From assembly GCA_018398805.1 (NCBI GenBank), contig JAGFBZ010000934.1:636963-700962 (forward strand): a stretch of DNA of 64,000 bases. The letters are read 5' to 3'. Shown here piece by piece: positions 58,990-64,000 of this stretch (the stretch's first letter is position 1; every line of letters begins with the position of its first letter). This DNA is from Hirundichthys speculiger. Taxonomy: Eukaryota; Chordata; Actinopteri; Beloniformes; Exocoetidae. A program made the translations under genes and the position numbers. The notes below the pieces were generated by a model. That model made no database searches. It saw only the letters and a program-made list of their open reading frames with translations, and was not told the DNA's origin.

Positions 58990-59804
58990 GTATGTAGTCT
59001 TGTTGGTGGTAGTGTACCGGCCACCTGTTGATGCTTATCTGGAGTTTCTGTCTGAGTTCTCAGATTTGTTAGCTGGTTTAGTGCTCAGCTCAGACAAAGT
59101 CATCATAGTGGGTGACTTTAACATCCACATGGATGTTGACAGTGACAGCTAAAAATTAGCCTTTACATCTCTCTTAGATTCATTGGGCGTCTCACAAAAA
59201 GTGAAAGAACCGACTCACTGCTTTAATCATATCCTGGATCTGGTTTTCACCTATGGTATAGATACTCATCACTTGCTAGTGTTGCCACTGAATTCTCTCC
59301 TCTCGGACCACTATTTAATTATATTCGAGTTCAGCATTTGTGGCATTAAAACAGAAAATGAAACGTGTCATTACAGCAGATGTCTTTCTGAAGATGCTGT
59401 GAATAATTTTAAGGAGGTCATTCTCACTTATCTCCCTATGGTGGAATATGATAGAATAGCAATGACCTGAATTTTACTCCAGCAGATATTGATTACCTTG
59501 TTAACAATACTGCCGATATGTTACATTCAGCCCTGGATGCGGTTGCTCCTCTGAGGAAGAGGGTTTCTTACCTTAGGAGCTCAGCTCCCTGGTATAATTC
59601 ACATATTCGCATGCTGAAGCAGAATGCACGTAAAATGGAAAGGAGGTGGTACTCCTGTAAATCTGCGGACTCCCATCATGCCTGGAAAGATAGTTTAATA
59701 GTCTACAAAAGAGCCCTACGCAGAGCTAGAACATCTTATTATTCTTCGTTAATAGAAGAGAACAAACATAACCCACATTTTCTGTTCAGCACTGTAGCCA
59801 GGCT

Positions 59805-61227
59805 CAGCGGCGGAGCGTCAGGGGGGATTGGGGGGGCGGTACTCCCCCGGCCCGGGCCCTGGGGGGGCCCGGTGAAAGACGAAGAAACAGGCTTTTCCCT
59901 AAGTGTCGCTTATACTTAGCACATCCGTGGATTCAACCATTTCTGCGCAAAATGAGTTGTGCTTCGTCTGATGTAATATATAGGTTGCTCCTGCCAGAAT
60001 AAATCATGATTGGTCAAAAAATTTAAGACTAACTTTGGTCATGTAGTATTATTCAACACAGTGAACAGTGTTGTGCTGCACTGCTGGCTTCATGTTCACT
60101 CTCACAGTTAACTTTACAATGTGCAAAGTTACAAGATCTGCAAATGTATTTTGGGTAAAATCGTCATCAACAGCCGTCCATCAGCGTCATCATCAATCAC
60201 TTGTCAACAGAGTCAACGCGGTGGAGGCTAGGTGGATCAAAGACTAATGTAATTATGAGTGGCAGTTCATATAAACATAAAAGTGGAGCGGCAAAACGCA
60301 AAGAAAGGGAAAAAAAGATCGCAGGAGAAAACGAAACTTAAAAAGCTGGACACGTATTTTGTTCGTCCCAATCCTGGAGATGAACCTGTCATTGTTGTTC
60401 AGCGCGGTCAGGGAGCCAGATTTACAGGTACAATTTCTCACAATCACTGACACTGAAAACAATATGTGAGTTAGTTGTAAACTGTTGATGTGGTTGTTAT
60501 CGGAGTAGCCCGGCCACCTAATGTTATTATTAGGGGCCAGGTAGCCTAACGTTATTATTAGGGACCAGGTAACCTAACGTTATTATTAGGGGCCAGGTAG
60601 CCTAACGTTATTATTAGGGACCAGGTAACCTAACGTTATTGTTAGGGGCCAGGTAGTCTAATGTTTTTGTTCTCATGGTTAGACTTCATGTCGGTTTTGT
60701 CGGGTTACGTCAGCAAGCACAAGATGATGAGCTCGTCGTGTAACCTTTCAATAGTGGTGAGTAGTTCTGCTATTTTATATTGAATCTATGTTTGTACGTG
60801 AACGTGTGGGCTGCTGTGCTAATTTTACAAAACGTTCTAGCTATTGATACAGTAACTGTGCCCTATTAGTTGAAGTTGCTCGTTAAAGTGGGTGTCAGAA
60901 TGATGATGTAGTTACCCGTGGTGCTGAACTGCTTTGACTTTGTGTTGTTATATTATTAGGGGCCAGGTAGCCTAATGTTTTTGTTCTCTTGGTTTGTTAG
61001 ACTTCATGACGGTTTGATTGATTTCAAAATGACATGGAAGCTCTGCGTGGTGTTGATCTCTTCCTCAAATGCTTTAAACTATGTGTCAAAAATGTAGTAA
61101 TGCTTGTAAGTTCCGCTATTGCGGGCATACGTATGTTGTAAAACGATGTAATCACAAGCTTTATTGGGTTTAAAGGGCCCGGTCATGTGCCCCGCCCCCG
61201 GCCCGGCAGTGACTTGTTCCGCTACTG
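59805..61227 (+). mobile_element. hAT derivative inserted in L2
   Basis: The ends CAGCGGCGGAGC and GTTCCGCTACTG are imperfect inverted repeats, flanked by perfect GCCAGGCT (59797-59804, 61228-61235). Removing it restores the LINE reading VARLTKIHNYV-like. Near 60256-60450 a frame starts MSGSSYKHKSGAAKRKERE. One base out of phase, it continues LKKLDTYFVRPNPGDEP, an N-terminus typical of ZMYM/TTF-type hAT transposases. The catalytic part is deleted. Confidence 0.9.
60518..60657. repeat. 28-bp tandem repeat, five units
   Basis: Units alternate between CTAACGTTATTATTAGGGGC and CTAACGTTATTATTAGGGAC with ends CAGGTAGC or CAGGTAAC, so the array is really a 56-bp higher-order repeat. A further partial copy with flanking sequence is at 60952-61015. 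It lies inside the hAT derivative. Confidence 0.92.
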
Positions 61228-61296
61228 GCCAGGCTTACAAAGATTCACAATTATGTTGGTCCATGCATTCCTGCTACTCTCAGCAGTGAAGACTTT

Positions 61297-62127
61297 ATGA
61301 GCTTTTTTAGCAGGAAAATAATCAAAATTAGAGATGAGATTGTCCAGGCCCAACTGTTGGTGGCTGTGGACGTCCCTGCAGCTTCGTTGATCTCTTCCGT
61401 TTCTGATTTGACTCTGGACTGTTTTTCTCCTGTGGGCCTCTCTGAGTTGACCTCAACTATCAGTAAAGCTAAACCATCTACGTGCCTGTTGGATCCCATC
61501 CCAACTCGGCTGCTCAAAGATGTTATGTCCTCTATTGGTATATCAATTTTGAATCAGATTAGCCTATCTCTACAATTAGGATATGTACCTCAGGTTTTTA
61601 AAGTTGCAGTCATTAAACCTTTGCTCAAGAAACCATCTCTTGATCCGGACACATTTGCAAACTATAGACCAATATCCAACCTTCCATTTATCTCTAAAAT
61701 TCTGGAAAAAATAGTTGCTAGCCAGTTAGGAGAACACCTGCATAGAAATGATCTATTTGAGGTCTTTCAGTCATGGTTTAGAACTCATCATAGCACAGAA
61801 ACTGCGCTGATTAGAGTCACCATCGACCTCCTCATGGCCTCAGACAATGGATTAGTCTCTGTCCTTGTTCTGCTGGACCTCAGTGCTGCTTTTGATACCG
61901 TTGATCACAGCCTTTTGCTGCATAGATTGGAGTACACTGTTGGAATTAGAGGGACAGCATTAGGCTGGTTTAAGTCATACCTATCTGATAGGTTCCAGTT
62001 CGTCCATGTTAATGACATTTCTTCTACACGGACATACACGGCATCCCACAGGGTTCAGTTCTGGGACCAATCCTTTTCACTTTATACATGCTGCCCTTGG
62101 GAAAAATTATCCAGAGCCATGGCATAA
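61297..62127 (+). pseudogene. L2 reverse transcriptase, partial open frame
   Basis: 276 open codons from MSFFSRKIIKIRDEIV, including the RT fingers and palm block with [12 protein letters not shown] carrying the first catalytic Asp. Near 62050 the frame is lost. The YADD block at 62130 continues in another frame (62088-62294), where the hAT MITE at 62248 interrupts it. Confidence 0.88.
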
Positions 62128-62247
62128 ACTTTCATTGCTACGCTGATGATACGCAGCTGTACTTATCTATGAAACCAGAGGAAACAAAACTGTTGGCTAA
62201 ACTTCAAGGGTGTCTTAATGACATTAGGTCCTGTATGTCCTCTAACC

Positions 62248-62630
62248 CAGCCATTCCCAAACTTCAGAATACCAAGGCCCAATTTGAAATGTGAAAAATG
62301 TGCGCGGTCCACCAAAACCTTTAATGACAGCTGTGATCAACATACAGGACTAGAAGCTATGTTCTGACATTAATGTAAGGGGTCAACAAATAAGGTGACA
62401 CTTGTCATATTAAGTTAAGATGACAGTAGAATAACACTTAACTGGTTTGTTTTGTTACTTCTTTATGTTTTTTAATCATGCCATTAATATTTTTACTTTA
62501 ATTAAAAACATATTTTAAAAAGTTCGAGGATTTAAAACATATTTGTTTAAATTTATTGACCTCTCACAGCCCACCTGCAGTACCGCGATGGCCCACCAGG
62601 GGGCCACGGCCCACACTTTGGGAATCTCTG
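62248..62630 (+). mobile_element. Short hAT MITE inserted in L2
   Basis: The ends CAGCCATTCCCAAACTT and CTTTGGGAATCTCTG are flanked by perfect CTCTAACC (62240-62247, 62631-62638). It is 383 bp, non-coding. Confidence 0.9.
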
Positions 62631-62640
62631 CTCTAACCTT

Positions 62641-63298
62641 TTGCTTCTAAACTCGGATAAAACAGAGATTATTTTCTTTGGTCCCAAACACCTGAGAAAT
62701 GAATTAACTGGGTTTACGCTGGCTGCCAGCACAGCTGTGAAAAACCTTGGAGTCATTTTTGATCAGGATATGTCATTTAAGCAGCATATTAATCAGGTTT
62801 GCAAGTCAGCCTTTTTTCATCTCCGAAATATTGCCAAGATTAGGAGCATCCTCTCCCAGGGTGATGCTGAAAAATTAATCCACAGGTTTGTCAGTTCTAG
62901 ACTGGATTATTGCAATGCGTTGTTAGCAGGATGTCCGAAAAGCTCCCTGAATAGCCTCCAATTGATCCAGAATGCAGCAGCGAGGGTGCTGACAAGGAAT
63001 CCGCAAGCAAGATCACGTCTCACCCGTGTTAGCCTCCCTCCATTGGCTTCCCGTGAAATTTCGAATTGAGTTTAAAATTCTGCTTCTCGCATATAAGGCC
63101 CTTAATGGCCTTCGCTCTCAGAGTGCAGGATTACTCATCGTTCCTAGAATATCCAAAATTAGGTTTGGAGGACGGGCCTTCTGCTACCAGGCACCTTTTT
63201 TATGGAACCAGCTACCAGTTTGGGTGAAGGAGGCTGATACCACCTCCATCTTTAAAACTAAATTGAAAACATTTTTGTTCAGTAAAGCCTACAGTTAG
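62641..63298 (+). pseudogene. L2 ORF C-terminal part after the hAT insertion
   Basis: Two overlapping frames. 62641-63069 reads LLNSDKTEIIFFGPKHLRNE and RFVSSRLDYCNALLAGCPKS. 63026-63298 reads LHWLPVKFRIEFKILLLAYK and ends FLFSKAYS, the usual end of L2-group proteins. One frameshift near 63030 separates them. Confidence 0.85.
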
Positions 63299-64000
63299 TC
63301 TAAACTATAGTGTGTAGGGGCTAATAGTTATAGCCATAGTTGTAGGAGCTCAGACTAGAGTAGGCTCGTCTTAATCACAGCTTCGTCATAGTTATGCTGC
63401 TATAGGCCTACGCTGCAGGGGGACACCAACATGATCTGCTGAGTGGTGTCTCTACTGCTCTTCCCCCTTTCCTTCCCTTTCCTCCTCCCTTCCTCCTCCT
63501 CCAGCTCATTCATAATTAATTGGGAGCACCTTGTTACTGTAACTGTGCTACATATTCTTTGCTTTCCTGTGGTTTGTTGTGCTGTTTTGCCCCCCCTTTT
63601 TTTCTCTGTGTATTTGCAGGCCAGAGTTTCCTGGGTTTCATGCTGACTTGCAGTTCCATCCTCTGGCCAACCCGGGGTTCTCCTCCACTTGTGTTTGGGG
63701 TGTCGACTGGCGTGGTGATCGGCGACCTGGTCCTCTGGCCATCTCATCCCAGTGCTGCTGCCTCCATCTGTTTATGTTTATGTTTATATGGTCATTATAT
63801 TTAGTTATTTGTATGCTCTCCTCTCTCTGTCCTCCATCCTCTCTCTGTCCTGTTTACCCTCTTTTCTTTCTCTACCCGGCTGGCCTTCATCAGGAAGGTC
63901 CCCCCATATGAGCCAGGTCCTGCTCAAGGTTTCTTCCTCTTAAAGTGAGTTTTTCCTTGCCCTGTTTGGCTTAAAGGTTTTTTTCACCTTCACGACAGCC

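Larger units (their letters stand above)
58990..64000 (+). mobile_element. L2-type LINE, split by two hAT insertions, runs off window
   Basis: The order is intact. Endonuclease: VIIVGDFNIHMDVDSDS (59100-59150), LDLVFTYGI and SDHYLIIFEFS. Linker: SAPWYNSHIRMLKQNARKME (59580-59640). RT: PISNLPFISKILEKIVASQL (61680-61720), [20 protein letters not shown] (61870-61930), then [14 protein letters not shown] (62130). C-terminal: HINQVCKSAFFHLRNIAKIR, SSRLDYCNALLAGCPK (62780-62940) and FLWNQLPVWVKEADTTSIFK (63200-63250). From 63300 it is 3' UTR, continuing past 64000. Stops and frameshifts occur (for example after 59150 and near 62050), so it is inactive, but it is younger than the other L2 copies. 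Confidence 0.92.

Noticed and set aside
60518..60657. CRISPR-like array
   Set aside because: The 28-bp units are directly contiguous with no spacers, inside a eukaryotic transposon.

Overview
This is a window of a teleost fish nuclear genome. The evidence is GU-AG introns, long AT-rich non-coding stretches, dinucleotide and tetranucleotide repeats, and a dense set of fish-type transposable elements: Tc1/mariner, hAT, PIF/Harbinger, pogo/Tigger-like MITEs, L2 and RTE LINEs and a decayed Ty3/gypsy element. There is no sign of bacterial genes, operons, CRISPR or tRNA/rRNA.

Layout. (1) Positions 1-18.9 kb belong to the 5' part of a minus-strand type II cadherin gene, best matched to cdh8. The first coding exon is at 16004-16261 (signal peptide, short prodomain, RAKR cleavage site, start of the first cadherin repeat). 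A probable 5' UTR exon and GC-rich promoter region lie at 17.8-18.9 kb, and 1-16 kb is the large following intron. (2) 18.9-27.8 kb is intergenic, with decayed Tc1/mariner copies, a LINE stub and a Tc1-type MITE. (3) 28265-41208 (minus) is an 11-exon gene, reconstructed here splice site by splice site, with an open frame of 944 codons. It encodes an acidic N-terminal region, two zinc-finger-like motifs, a tyrosine-recombinase-like catalytic domain (R, R, H and Y present, the first box II His replaced by Thr), a linker encoded by a run of ~20-codon phase 1-1 mini-exons, and a C-terminal Myb/SANT-like domain. This is the most interesting locus: it looks like a captured or domesticated Crypton-type or other tyrosine-recombinase element with an intact frame. 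At least three of its introns carry transposons, including a three-level nest (LINE stub inside Harbinger inside Tc1). (4) 41.8-51.6 kb is a transposon graveyard: RTE LINE, hAT with nested LINE, gypsy RT, hAT and Tigger-like MITEs, L2. (5) 51842-53059 (plus) holds the last four exons of an unidentified gene with a very acidic Asp-rich C-terminus and an apparent 1-nt frameshift. (6) 54.4-64 kb is Tc1/mariner elements and L2 LINEs. The last, plus-strand L2 is split by two hAT insertions with clean 8-bp target duplications and runs off the window.

The genes show no operon-like cooperation. The cadherin gene, the recombinase-like gene and the acidic-tail gene are independent neighbours separated by repeats. 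All protein-family calls come from motif recognition without database searches.
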